Source: Oscillospiraceae bacterium (GTDB lineage: Bacteria; Bacillota; Clostridia; Oscillospirales; CAG-272). From it: a DNA stretch of 40,698 nt. Within the stretch, counting starts at the first letter, position 1, and every line of letters begins with the position of its first letter. The position numbers and the translations under genes are program-made. This document shows, piece after piece, positions 31,630-40,698 of this stretch. The notes beneath the pieces are model-generated. The model worked only from the letters and a program-made list of their open reading frames with translations. It had not been told where the DNA came from and did not search any database. Where the stretch lies: positions 1 to 40,698 of the forward strand of contig SVSI01000018.1 in assembly GCA_015064385.1 (NCBI GenBank), given 5' to 3'.

Positions 31630-33867
31630 TCAAATAAGCTGTATTTGCTGTTTTTCCGCATCGTATTCGTCTATTGCGATTCCGATTGCGGGTATTTTTA
31701 TCTTTTTGAGCGATTTTGCGCTCTTGAATTTATCGGCAAAATCGGTCATAACGCTCGTTAGCTTCTGACCGCCCTTGAGGGTAAAGAGAGTTACACCCTG
31801 CGACGTTCTGGACGCCTTTACGGGAACGAGATTACTGCTTATAACTATTCCCCTCTTTGCATTGGAGATCATAAGTATCTCGGTGGGCGCGCTCTCGTAA
31901 ATTACCGAAACTATGGGAGAAACGTCAGAGAACGCTCCAACGAGCTTCTTTCTGTTGGTCTTCGTCTCGTATGCGAGAACGGGGATCTTCACGCCCTTTC
32001 CGTTTTCAAAGAAGAACATAAAATTGCCCTTCGAATAGTCGTTTCCGCTTATCGCCTTCATATAGACGACCTTTTCGTCCTTATCCATACCGAGCTTTGC
32101 TGCGGCAAAATCACCGAGCGCGGACGCTTTCGTATAGTCAAAAGCGGAGGCGTTAGTCTTATAGCACTGCGCCTTATCGGTAAAGAATATGATATCGTCG
32201 CTGTTGGTAGCATCCTCCTCTACGCTGAGCGAGTCGCCATCCTTGAAGGACTGCTCGTCATTTCCGCGAAGAGACTGCATGGATATCTTCTTGAAATATC
32301 CCTCTTTCGAGAGAACGAGGTGAACGGGGGTGGTATCGACAACTATCTCCTCGGGCTCGTTTATTATATCCTCGGCGTAAATAAGATCAGTACGTCTTTC
32401 CTTACCGTATTTCGCCTTTATTTCTTTGAGCTGCTTTGCGATATAGTTCTTGAGCTTTGCGTCGCTGCCGATTATATCCTTAAGCTCTGCGATCTCCTCG
32501 GTGAGCTTCTTTATCTCGTCAAGACGGGTGATTATATACTCACGATTCAAGTGACGGAGCTTGATCTCCGCGATAAACTCTGCCTGGACCTCGTCTATTC
32601 TGAAGCCCTGCATAAGGTTGGGAACGACGTCCTTATCGTTTTTCGTCTCACGGATTATCTTTATCGCCTTATCTATATCGAGAAGGATCTCGCGAAGTCC
32701 CTCGAGAAGATGCAGACGGTCCTGCTTTTTACCGAGATCGAATCCGAGCTCGCGTCTTACGCAGGTCATTCTGAAGCGTATCCACTCTTTAAGTATCTCA
32801 ACTACGCCGAGCTGCTTCGGAACGCTGTCGATAAGCACGTTGAAGTTACAGGAGAAATCGTCCTCGAGCGGAGTGAGGCGGTAAAGCTTATTCATAAGCT
32901 TATCGGGATCAACGCCGCGCTTTAAGTCAAGCGTGAGCTTAAAGCCCTTGAGGTCGATCTCGTCTCTGAAATCGGATACCTCCTTAAGACCGCCGTTTTT
33001 AACGAGCTCGGTAAGGCGCTTCATTATTGCCTCAAGCGAGGTCGAGTACGGGATCTCAACTATGTCAATACAGTTAGAGGATTTATCGTAAACGTACTTT
33101 GCACGCATAGTAAAGCTTCCGCGACCGGTTGAATATATATCGGAAAGCTGCTTTCTGTCGTAGATTATATACGCTCCGCCCTGAAAATCGGGTGCCTTGA
33201 TTATATCGAGCATCTGATCGGCATCGGTATTGGGGTTACGGAGCACCTGAATCGCGCCGTCACACACCTCGGCTAGGTTGAACGAGCAGATACGGCTCGC
33301 CATACCGACCGCGATACCCATATTCGCCGAAACGAGAATGTTCGGGAATGTAGTCGGGAGAAGAACGGGCTCAACCATAGTATTATCGTAGTTAGGCACC
33401 ATTTCAACCGCAGTTTTATCTATTCCCTTAAAAATTTCCGCACAGAAGGGATCGAGCTTTACCTCGGTATAACGGGGTGCGGCGTACGCCATCTCGCTGC
33501 TGTAATGCTTACCAAAGCTTCCCTTGGAGTCAACGAAGGGGTGCAGAAGCGCCTCGTGTCCTTTGGTAAGACGAACGAGAGTATCGTATATCGAAGCATC
33601 ACCGTGGGGGTGTATCTTCATAGTTTGTCCGACTACGTTTGCACTCTTGGTACGGGGACCTGTGAGAAGTCCCTGCTTATACATCGTATAGAGCACTTTT
33701 CTGTGTGCGGGCTTAAATCCGTCTATTTCGGGAATTGCGCGAGATATGATTACGCTCATAACGTACGGCATATAGTTTTTCTCTACCGTCTCGGTTATGG
33801 GCTGATCTACTATCGGTGCGACCTCCTCGGGTGCTACGTACGTTTTAGTTGCCTTTTTCTTTGCCAT
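31630..33867 (-). CDS. parC: Type II topoisomerase subunit A (ParC/GyrA-like)
   Basis: The subunit cuts and rejoins both DNA strands for topoisomerase IV or gyrase. The 745-residue protein has the catalytic tyrosine Tyr133 in AAPRYTEVKL, the winged-helix CAP region HPHGDASIYDT (86-96), the coiled-coil tower and a shortened C-terminal beta-pinwheel (about 500-745) without a GyrA box, which favours ParC over GyrA. The residue matching E. coli GyrA Ser83 is Ala91; Asp87 is Asp95. No B-subunit gene is adjacent, so parE must lie elsewhere. It begins after tsaC (33 bases) and precedes the SpoIID-like gene. Alternative: a GyrA paralogue. Confidence 0.85.
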   Translation of the reverse strand: MAKKKATKTYVAPEEVAPIVDQPITETVEKNYMPYVMSVIISRAIPEIDGFKPAHRKVLYTMYKQGLLTGPRTKSANVVGQTMKIHPHGDASIYDTLVRLTKGHEALLHPFVDSKGSFGKHYSSEMAYAAPRYTEVKLDPFCAEIFKGIDKTAVEMVPNYDNTMVEPVLLPTTFPNILVSANMGIAVGMASRICSFNLAEVCDGAIQVLRNPNTDADQMLDIIKAPDFQGGAYIIYDRKQLSDIYSTGRGSFTMRAKYVYDKSSNCIDIVEIPYSTSLEAIMKRLTELVKNGGLKEVSDFRDEIDLKGFKLTLDLKRGVDPDKLMNKLYRLTPLEDDFSCNFNVLIDSVPKQLGVVEILKEWIRFRMTCVRRELGFDLGKKQDRLHLLEGLREILLDIDKAIKIIRETKNDKDVVPNLMQGFRIDEVQAEFIAEIKLRHLNREYIITRLDEIKKLTEEIAELKDIIGSDAKLKNYIAKQLKEIKAKYGKERRTDLIYAEDIINEPEEIVVDTTPVHLVLSKEGYFKKISMQSLRGNDEQSFKDGDSLSVEEDATNSDDIIFFTDKAQCYKTNASAFDYTKASALGDFAAAKLGMDKDEKVVYMKAISGNDYSKGNFMFFFENGKGVKIPVLAYETKTNRKKLVGAFSDVSPIVSVIYESAPTEILMISNAKRGIVISSNLVPVKASRTSQGVTLFTLKGGQKLTSVMTDFADKFKSAKSLKKIKIPAIGIAIDEYDAEKQQIQLI

Positions 33868-33900
33868 TTGGAATATTTCCTTTCAGCTTTGTCTTTCTTT

Positions 33901-34944
33901 TTACGGTCTGATGACGCTATATCCCGATGCTTTCAGCATTCGGTTGAATATTGCAAGTCCTATTCCGCTCTTATCGGGAAGAGGTGCGTATATCTGCTTT
34001 ATCTCGCTTTTTTCGTCAAAGGCGCGAAGAAGCGCAAAAAGCTTGTGTGCCTGCGCTGCAAGGTCGTCTTTTCTGCCGAGAACTACCGCATTTTTAGCGT
34101 TTTTTATCGTGACGTCCTCCTCAAAGCAAACGAGTGCAACAGAGCTGTCGCCTATAAATTTTGCCATAAATTCGACACGTTTTTCGTCGCACGCATCTAT
34201 CAGCGTCACGGGAGACACGGGCGCATAGTGACGGTATTTCATTCCCGGAGCGGCGGGCTTTTCGCCCTCCGAAAGCTTTTCGGTAACTGCTTTGTCAAGC
34301 GTGACCTCAAAGCCCTCGTTCCGGAGCATCTCGAGAGTTACAGCGCCCGGACGAAGCATTTTCAGCTTGTTTTCTCCGACTATCGCAACTATCGTTGATT
34401 CAAGACCGATATCACAGCCGCCGCCGTCTATTATCATATCGATCCTGCCGAGCATATCGGATATAACGTGATCTGCCGAGGTAGTGGACGGTCTGCCCGA
34501 AAGGTTAGCCGACGGAGCGGCTATCGGTACGCCCGCAAGGGTTATCAGCTCTCTTGCCGCCGCGTGGCTCGGTATTCTTACCGCAACAGTATCAAGCCCA
34601 CCCGTTACAGTACTCGGAATAATATCCTTTTTCTTCATAACTACGGTAAGCGGTCCCGGAGTGAACGCCTTTGCAAGGCGCTCAAACTCGCCCGTCACCT
34701 CGCAGTATTTTTTAGCATCCTCGGCATTTGCAAGATGTATTATAAGCGGGTTATCGGACGGGCGTCCCTTTGCGGCGTAAACCTTTTCAGCGGCATTTGC
34801 CATCAGCGCGTTTGCGCCGAGTCCGTAAACCGTTTCGGTGGGAAATGCTACCAGCTTGCCTTCTCTTATCAGCTTTGCCGCCTCGGCCATCCCTTCTTTA
34901 TCGGGATAATTTACCACTTTGGTGTTTATATGCTTTTCACACAT
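33901..34944 (-). CDS. tsaC: Threonylcarbamoyl-AMP synthase (TsaC/Sua5/YwlC)
   Basis: The enzyme makes threonylcarbamoyl-AMP from threonine, bicarbonate and ATP, the first step of t6A37 in tRNAs reading ANN codons. I place the start at ATG 34944, just after the prfA stop; GTG 34959, overlapping prfA, is the alternative. The 347-residue protein has the YrdC-fold motifs LVAFPTETVYGLGANAL, YAAKGRPSDNPLIIHL, TVAVRIPSH and APSANLSG. The C-terminal Sua5 domain (about 240-347), joined through GMKYRHYAPVSPV, makes it the longer two-domain form. The family function is well established. In Bacillus, ywlC lies downstream of prfA with prmC and spoIIR between; here they are absent. Confidence 0.92.
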   Translation of the reverse strand: MCEKHINTKVVNYPDKEGMAEAAKLIREGKLVAFPTETVYGLGANALMANAAEKVYAAKGRPSDNPLIIHLANAEDAKKYCEVTGEFERLAKAFTPGPLTVVMKKKDIIPSTVTGGLDTVAVRIPSHAAARELITLAGVPIAAPSANLSGRPSTTSADHVISDMLGRIDMIIDGGGCDIGLESTIVAIVGENKLKMLRPGAVTLEMLRNEGFEVTLDKAVTEKLSEGEKPAAPGMKYRHYAPVSPVTLIDACDEKRVEFMAKFIGDSSVALVCFEEDVTIKNAKNAVVLGRKDDLAAQAHKLFALLRAFDEKSEIKQIYAPLPDKSGIGLAIFNRMLKASGYSVIRP

Positions 34945-34948
34945 TTTA

Positions 34949-36049
34949 TCAAAATTCACTGTTCTTTAGTTTTTCCGCTGTATCTGCGGTAATAAGAGCG
35001 TCGATCATTTCCTGAATGTTTCCGTTGAGGAAATTTTCAAGAGAATACAAAGTGAGTCCTATTCTGTGATCGGTTACTCTGCCCTGCGGATAGTTGTAGG
35101 TACGGATACGCTCGCTTCTGTCTCCCGTTCCGACCTGACTCTTTCTCTCACTGGTTATCTTATCGTTCTGCTCTCTTTCCTGCATATCCTGAAGCTTTGC
35201 GCGAAGCACCTTCATCGCCTTATCACGGTTTTTGAACTGGCTTCTCTCCTCCTGACATTCAACGACGATACCCGTCGGCTTATGCGTGAGGCGAACTGCG
35301 GACTCCGTCTTATTAACGTGCTGTCCGCCCGCGCCGCTCGATTTGCAGGATTCTATAATTATGTCCGCGGGATTTATTACTACCTCGATCTCCTCGGCTT
35401 CGGGGAGGACTGCAACGGTGACGGTTGAGGTGTGTATTCTTCCCTGCGTTTCGGTCTCGGGTACTCTCTGTACTCTGTGAACTCCGCTTTCAAACTTAAA
35501 GCGTGAGTACGCACCCTCGCCCTCGATCATAAAATCGATCTCCTTGTATCCACCGAGCTCGGTCTCGTTTGCACCGATTATCTCGGTCTTATATCCCGCG
35601 GAGGCACAGTACATAGAGTACATTCTGTAAAGCGAGTTTGCAAAAAGCGCCGCCTCTTCTCCGCCCGCGCCTCCGCGTATCTCAACGATAACGTTCTTAT
35701 CGTCGTTTGGATCTTTAGGCAGTATAAGTATGCGAAGCTCGTCGATAAGAGCGCGCATAGTATCCTCGTTTTTATCGATATCCTCTTTGGCAAGTGCGCG
35801 CATTTCCTCGTCGTCCTCGATCTCGAGCATCTCACGAAGATCGCGGCACTCTGCGTCCAGCTTCACAAATTCGCCGTATTTTTCGGCAATTTTGGTGAGA
35901 GACTTATACTCTCTCATAATTTTCGTATATTCCTTCTGGTCGGAGATTATTTCGGGATCTCCGAGCATCTCCTCGAGCGCGTGGTATCTTTCAAGTGCTC
36001 CGCCCAGCTTTTCAAGCATATTTTTTTCGCTTTGAGTAAGTGTAAACAA
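34949..36049 (-). CDS. prfA: Peptide chain release factor 1
   Basis: RF1 ends translation at UAA and UAG. The start is TTG 36049: GGAGG lies seven bases upstream, while the in-frame ATG ten codons later has only a weak site. This gives 366 residues. The peptide-release motif GGQ (241-243) is in SSGAGGQHVNKTE. The codon-recognition motif of RF1 (PxT) is PET at 197-199 in RVPETETQGRIHTS. The stop context loop RIRTYNYPQGRVTDHRIG is present. It lies 57 bases after obg. No prmC gene, which methylates the GGQ glutamine, follows in this window. Confidence 0.95.
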   Translation of the reverse strand: MFTLTQSEKNMLEKLGGALERYHALEEMLGDPEIISDQKEYTKIMREYKSLTKIAEKYGEFVKLDAECRDLREMLEIEDDEEMRALAKEDIDKNEDTMRALIDELRILILPKDPNDDKNVIVEIRGGAGGEEAALFANSLYRMYSMYCASAGYKTEIIGANETELGGYKEIDFMIEGEGAYSRFKFESGVHRVQRVPETETQGRIHTSTVTVAVLPEAEEIEVVINPADIIIESCKSSGAGGQHVNKTESAVRLTHKPTGIVVECQEERSQFKNRDKAMKVLRAKLQDMQEREQNDKITSERKSQVGTGDRSERIRTYNYPQGRVTDHRIGLTLYSLENFLNGNIQEMIDALITADTAEKLKNSEF

Positions 36050-36106
36050 GTTTTTTCCTCCGAATATTTTGTGATTTTTACCTGCTGACTGTATATTCGG
36101 AAAGCG

Positions 36107-37381
36107 CTATCTCACGTAGTCAAACTCAAAGTCGTATATACTTACCGTATCGCCGTCGGACACGCCTGCGTCCTCAAGTGCGGAAATAACGCCGCTGTTA
36201 CGGAGAACTCTCTGGAAGTACATAAGCGATTCTCTGTCCGAGAAGTTCACCGAGTTCATAACGTGGCGCAGCCACTCGCCCTCGACGATAAAGAGGTCGT
36301 CCTCTCTGTGTATAGAGAACTCGTGCGTGGTCGTATCCTCGCTGAGATCGGGTTCTGTATATTCCGCCTCGTATATCTTGATGGGCGGAAGCTTCTGCAG
36401 TGCCTCGAAGGTCTTATTGACCATATCCTGTATTCCCTCACCGATAGGAGCGCAAACGTAGATTATCTCGCTACCTCTTACCTTTGCAAACTCCTCAAAG
36501 TCGGAGAGATCTGCATCGTTTGGAAGAAGGTCGCACTTATTTGCAACTATTATCTGCGGACGCTTTGCAAGCTCGGGACTGTATTTCTCGAGCTCTGCGT
36601 TGATCGCGATAATATCGTCAATGGGATCTCTGCCCTCGCTGCCCGATATATCAACCACGTGAAGAAGCAGTCTGCATCTGTCAACGTGACGGAGGAATGA
36701 ATGTCCGAGCCCGATTCCGTCTGCCGCGCCCTCGATAAGTCCGGGTATATCAGCGGCAACGAATCCTCTCTCGTCCCCTACCGAAACTACTCCGATATTG
36801 GGTGCAAGAGTGGTGAAATGATAGTCGGCGATCTTGGGTCTTGCAGACGAGATCATCGAGAGTATCGACGATTTTCCTACGTTCGGAAATCCGATAAGTC
36901 CGACGTCCGCTATCATTTTAAGCTCAAGGATTACCTCTTTTTCCTCTCCTATAAGTCCCGGCTTTGCAAAACGGGGGATCTGTCTCGTGGGCGTTGCGAA
37001 ATGATGATTTCCCCATCCTCCGCGTCCACCCTTACAGATAACGTAGCTGTCGCACTCGGACATATCCTTGATAACGAGTCCGCTCGCGGCGTCCTTTATG
37101 ACCGTTCCGGGAGGCACGGGGAGAATAAGGTCCTCTCCTCTTTTGCCGTGATACTTCGAGCCGGTACCGTTACTGCCGTTCTCGGCTTTGAATTTTCTTT
37201 TGTATTTGTAGTACGTAAGGGTGTTCTGACCTTCATCAACAGTGAAAATAATATTTCCGCCGTTTCCGCCGTCGCCTCCGTCGGGGCCGCCGTGAGAAAC
37301 GTACTTTTCACGTCTGAAGGAGACGGCTCCGTTTCCGCCGTCACCCGCCTTCAGATATACTTTTACATTGTCAAATAGCAT
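36107..37381 (-). CDS. obg: GTPase Obg (CgtA)
   Basis: Obg is an essential GTPase that acts in 50S ribosome assembly and stress and sporulation control. The 424-residue protein has the glycine-rich Obg fold (1-158: DGGNGAVSFRREKYV, GGPDGGDGGNGGN), the G domain with GFPNVGKS (164-171), DIPGLIEGA and ANKCD, and the C-terminal OCT domain (about 345-424). It begins three bases after ligA, with GAGGACT as ribosome-binding site. Confidence 0.96.
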   Translation of the reverse strand: MLFDNVKVYLKAGDGGNGAVSFRREKYVSHGGPDGGDGGNGGNIIFTVDEGQNTLTYYKYKRKFKAENGSNGTGSKYHGKRGEDLILPVPPGTVIKDAASGLVIKDMSECDSYVICKGGRGGWGNHHFATPTRQIPRFAKPGLIGEEKEVILELKMIADVGLIGFPNVGKSSILSMISSARPKIADYHFTTLAPNIGVVSVGDERGFVAADIPGLIEGAADGIGLGHSFLRHVDRCRLLLHVVDISGSEGRDPIDDIIAINAELEKYSPELAKRPQIIVANKCDLLPNDADLSDFEEFAKVRGSEIIYVCAPIGEGIQDMVNKTFEALQKLPPIKIYEAEYTEPDLSEDTTTHEFSIHREDDLFIVEGEWLRHVMNSVNFSDRESLMYFQRVLRNSGVISALEDAGVSDGDTVSIYDFEFDYVR

Positions 37382-37384
37382 TCT

Positions 37385-39409
<2,025 letters not shown>

Positions 39410-39421
39410 CTATTATGTCCT

Positions 39422-39450
39422 ATTATAACACATTTTCCCGACTTTTGCAA
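39422..39450 (-). promoter_or_regulatory. Promoter of the ligA gene run
   Basis: On the minus strand TTGCAA (39450-39445), a 17-base spacer and TATAAT (39427-39422) form a good sigma-A promoter about 60 bases before the ligA start. Confidence 0.82.
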
Positions 39451-39499
39451 CAGTATATTTTGAAATATTGTACTATTTTATATAAACGCTCGCGAAAAC

Positions 39500-39535
39500 A
39501 AAAAGGCGGGAAGCATATCGCCTCCCGCTTTTTTT
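39500..39535 (-). terminator. Terminator of the SASP gene
   Basis: A 6-bp GC-rich stem (39506-39511 with 39523-39528), extended by A-T pairs, runs into CTTTTTGTTTT on the minus strand. It also ends in TTTTTTT on the plus strand, so it could work both ways. Confidence 0.75.
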
Positions 39536-39585
39536 CAAACCGAAAAGGTATTTGATCCCGGTTTGACTTAAAGTAAAAACTTTAC

Positions 39586-39789
39586 TTATTTGTTGTTCTT
39601 GAGGTCGTTCTCGTACTTCTCGACCATCTTCTTAACCATCTGTCCACCGATGGAACCTGCCTGACGGCTGGTGAGGTCGCCGTTGTAACCCTGCTTAAGG
39701 TTTACACCAACTTCTCCCGCTGCCTCCATCTTAAACTTGTTAAGACCTTCCTTTGCTTCGGGAATGAGGTTCTTGTTGCTTCCTGCCAT
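39586..39789 (-). CDS. Alpha/beta-type small acid-soluble spore protein
   Basis: SASPs coat DNA in dormant spores, protect it against UV and heat, and are degraded by the protease GPR at germination. The 67-residue protein has the GPR site region with EVGV in AAGEVGVNLKQGYNG and the DNA-binding core LTSRQAGSIGGQMVKKMV. The ATG follows AAGGAG. It has its own sigma-G-like promoter and a terminator, so it is a single-gene spore unit. Its presence argues that the organism can make spores. Confidence 0.95.
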   Translation of the reverse strand: MAGSNKNLIPEAKEGLNKFKMEAAGEVGVNLKQGYNGDLTSRQAGSIGGQMVKKMVEKYENDLKNNK

Positions 39790-39838
39790 TTTACAAATCT
39801 CCTTACTTACGAACTTAAAAGTTCTTGATTTTTTACTC

Positions 39839-39856
39839 GAGCGGTCTTTTCCGCTC
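39839..39856 (-). promoter_or_regulatory. Leader hairpin of the SASP mRNA
   Basis: GAGCGG pairs with CCGCTC around a 6-base loop, a few bases after the predicted transcript start. A second palindrome (GAACTT with AAGTTC, 39811-39824) stands before the ribosome-binding site. They may stabilise or control the forespore message; this is inference. Confidence 0.45.
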
Positions 39857-39862
39857 TGGTAT

Positions 39863-39892
39863 TATTATGAGCGTGGGAGTTTGTTTTATGTA
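39863..39892 (-). promoter_or_regulatory. Sigma-G/F-like promoter of the SASP gene
   Basis: On the minus strand TACATA (39892-39887), a 17-base spacer and CATAATA (39869-39863) resemble the forespore sigma-G/sigma-F pattern (about TGnATA and CATnnTA), as expected for a SASP gene. The leader is about 70 bases. Confidence 0.6.
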
Positions 39893-40047
39893 TGGAAAAA
39901 TTTGGAGACATGACGCGAATTTATATTTCATTTTTTTAGTCTTTAATCACGCTTGCCGAGTTTTATATTGCCAACAAACAGAAGCAGAGCAGTTTCGGGG
40001 CGAGTGTTTATAGTATGCGGCCGTAAGAGAAATTTTATAATAGAAGC

Positions 40048-40075
40048 AGCCCTCGCTCCATTTGGAACGAGGGCT
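40048..40075 (-). terminator. Hairpin after the AraC-type gene
   Basis: A 12-bp stem with one G-T pair (40048-40059 with 40064-40075) follows the stop codon closely. The bases after it on the minus strand are only partly T-rich, so termination strength is moderate. Confidence 0.7.
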
Positions 40076-40081
40076 ATGAAT

Positions 40082-40698
40082 TTATTTGACATTATAGCGC
40101 TCAACTATTTTTTTGACATAGTCACGTGGGGATGTTCCCATACGGCGCTTGAATGCGTAGCTGAAATAGGATTGTGATGAAAATCCGCACTCGTAGGCGA
40201 TCTCTGTAAGTGTCATATCGGTAGATATGAGCAGATTTATCGATTTTTTGATCCGTTGATCTTCCACGTATTCGTGTAGCGTTTTTCCCGTGGAGGCCTT
40301 GAAAAGTTTGTGAAAATATATTGTATTGAAATTTGCCTCGCTTGCTAACCTTTCAAGCGTAAGCTCTGCAGACAGGTTGTTGTTGATATATTCAAGCGTC
40401 CTCTCTATTGTTTTGTGATTGTTACTTTTCGGAGCGGAGTTTACGACAGAGGCAGAGTTTTCACTTAATATATATATGAGTTTGAATATTAAACTTTGAA
40501 GTAAGATATCATCGTTTGTAATTCCCGTATTATAGTGTTCACATAGCGATATAAATATCTCTTTTATCTGATCTGTATCTGAAAGATCAATATAGTTCGG
40601 AAGGGTGGTAAGCATGTCCCCAAGATATCCATCGTTTACGATCATATGAATATAATAACACTTAAACGGCAAACGGGTGTGTCGGATCTGTCCGGGCT
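40082..40698 (-). CDS. AraC-family transcriptional regulator (5' end outside the window)
   Basis: The frame stays open to the right edge, so the N-terminus is cut off; the TTG at 40672 is internal rather than a start. About 205 residues are visible. The last 100 form the AraC double helix-turn-helix: TLERLASEANFNTIYFHKLFK for the first, and LTEIAYECGFSSQSYFSYAFKRRMGTSPRDYVKK for the second, which holds the family signature (in two pieces here). The N-terminal part (RLPFKCYYIHMIV...) resembles the end of a cupin-type ligand-binding domain, so it is probably a sugar or metabolite sensor. Targets are unknown, as the neighbouring gene lies outside the window. A hairpin terminator closes it. Confidence 0.88.
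   Translation of the reverse strand, partial: PGQIRHTRLPFKCYYIHMIVNDGYLGDMLTTLPNYIDLSDTDQIKEIFISLCEHYNTGITNDDILLQSLIFKLIYILSENSASVVNSAPKSNNHKTIERTLEYINNNLSAELTLERLASEANFNTIYFHKLFKASTGKTLHEYVEDQRIKKSINLLISTDMTLTEIAYECGFSSQSYFSYAFKRRMGTSPRDYVKKIVERYNVK

Noticed and set aside
32320-32925. Plus-strand open frame inside parC
   Set aside because: It is antisense to the well-conserved tower region, with no ribosome-binding site or recognisable motif.

Overview
The window looks like a chromosomal segment of a spore-forming Firmicute of the class Clostridia, probably a gut-type member of the Oscillospirales/Eubacteriales; the sequence alone does not fix the genus. The evidence is an alpha/beta-type small acid-soluble spore protein, WhiA, a SpoIID-like protein, a FakA/FakB fatty-acid kinase pair, and the Clostridia-style gene string nusB-(TsaD-like)-xseA-xseB-ispA-tlyA-nadK-argR-recN. 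Shine-Dalgarno sites and sigma-A promoters are close to consensus. Almost all of it is core housekeeping DNA. I see no prophage, insertion sequence or CRISPR array.

Layout. 1-350: the 3' end of a possible unknown gene and a small Cro/C1-type regulator, closed by a strong terminator; this may be the edge of an accessory patch. 460-3650: a MarR-type regulator, a DegV/FakB protein and a FakA-like kinase, co-directional behind one strong promoter that carries a palindrome over its -35. 3653-4134: a minus-strand tRNA-Leu(TAG) with a consensus promoter, followed by two tandem 154-bp units that each repeat the 3' end of the tRNA and its terminator. 4184-7345 (minus): M18 aminopeptidase, lytic transglycosylase, coaE and a divergent TspO-like protein. 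7456-25151 (minus): a nearly unbroken run of 15 genes, read from nusB through tsaD-like, xseA, xseB, ispA, tlyA, nadK, argR, recN, tyrS, murB, rapZ, whiA and dnaE to a class A penicillin-binding protein. 25447-26497: a small membrane protein and trmB that converge and overlap at their 3' ends. 26626-29386 (plus): a HAAS/DUF1700-like and DUF4097-like membrane pair, a DUF378 protein and a DUF1292 protein. About 29521-29745: a structured non-coding RNA. 29814-39361 (minus): ligA-obg-prfA-tsaC-parC-spoIID-like. 39586-40698: a spore SASP gene with a sigma-G-like promoter, and an AraC-type regulator cut by the window edge.

How the genes work together. The fak genes activate exogenous fatty acids, and the adjacent MarR protein may control them as FabT does in streptococci. 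The nusB run combines isoprenoid synthesis (ispA), DNA repair and replication (xseAB, recN, dnaE), cofactor supply (nadK), rRNA/tRNA functions (nusB, tlyA, tyrS) and wall synthesis (murB, PBP1). The ligA run combines ligation, ribosome GTPase function, translation termination, tRNA t6A synthesis and topoisomerase function.

The items most worth a second look are the structured RNA at 29521-29745, the tRNA-derived 154-bp tandem units, the palindrome in the MarR-fak promoter, the SpoIID-like protein with a degenerate C-terminal motif, and the conserved gene strings that lack their usual members (yvcK, dxs, prmC). I did not find a clear, complete, new multigene system.
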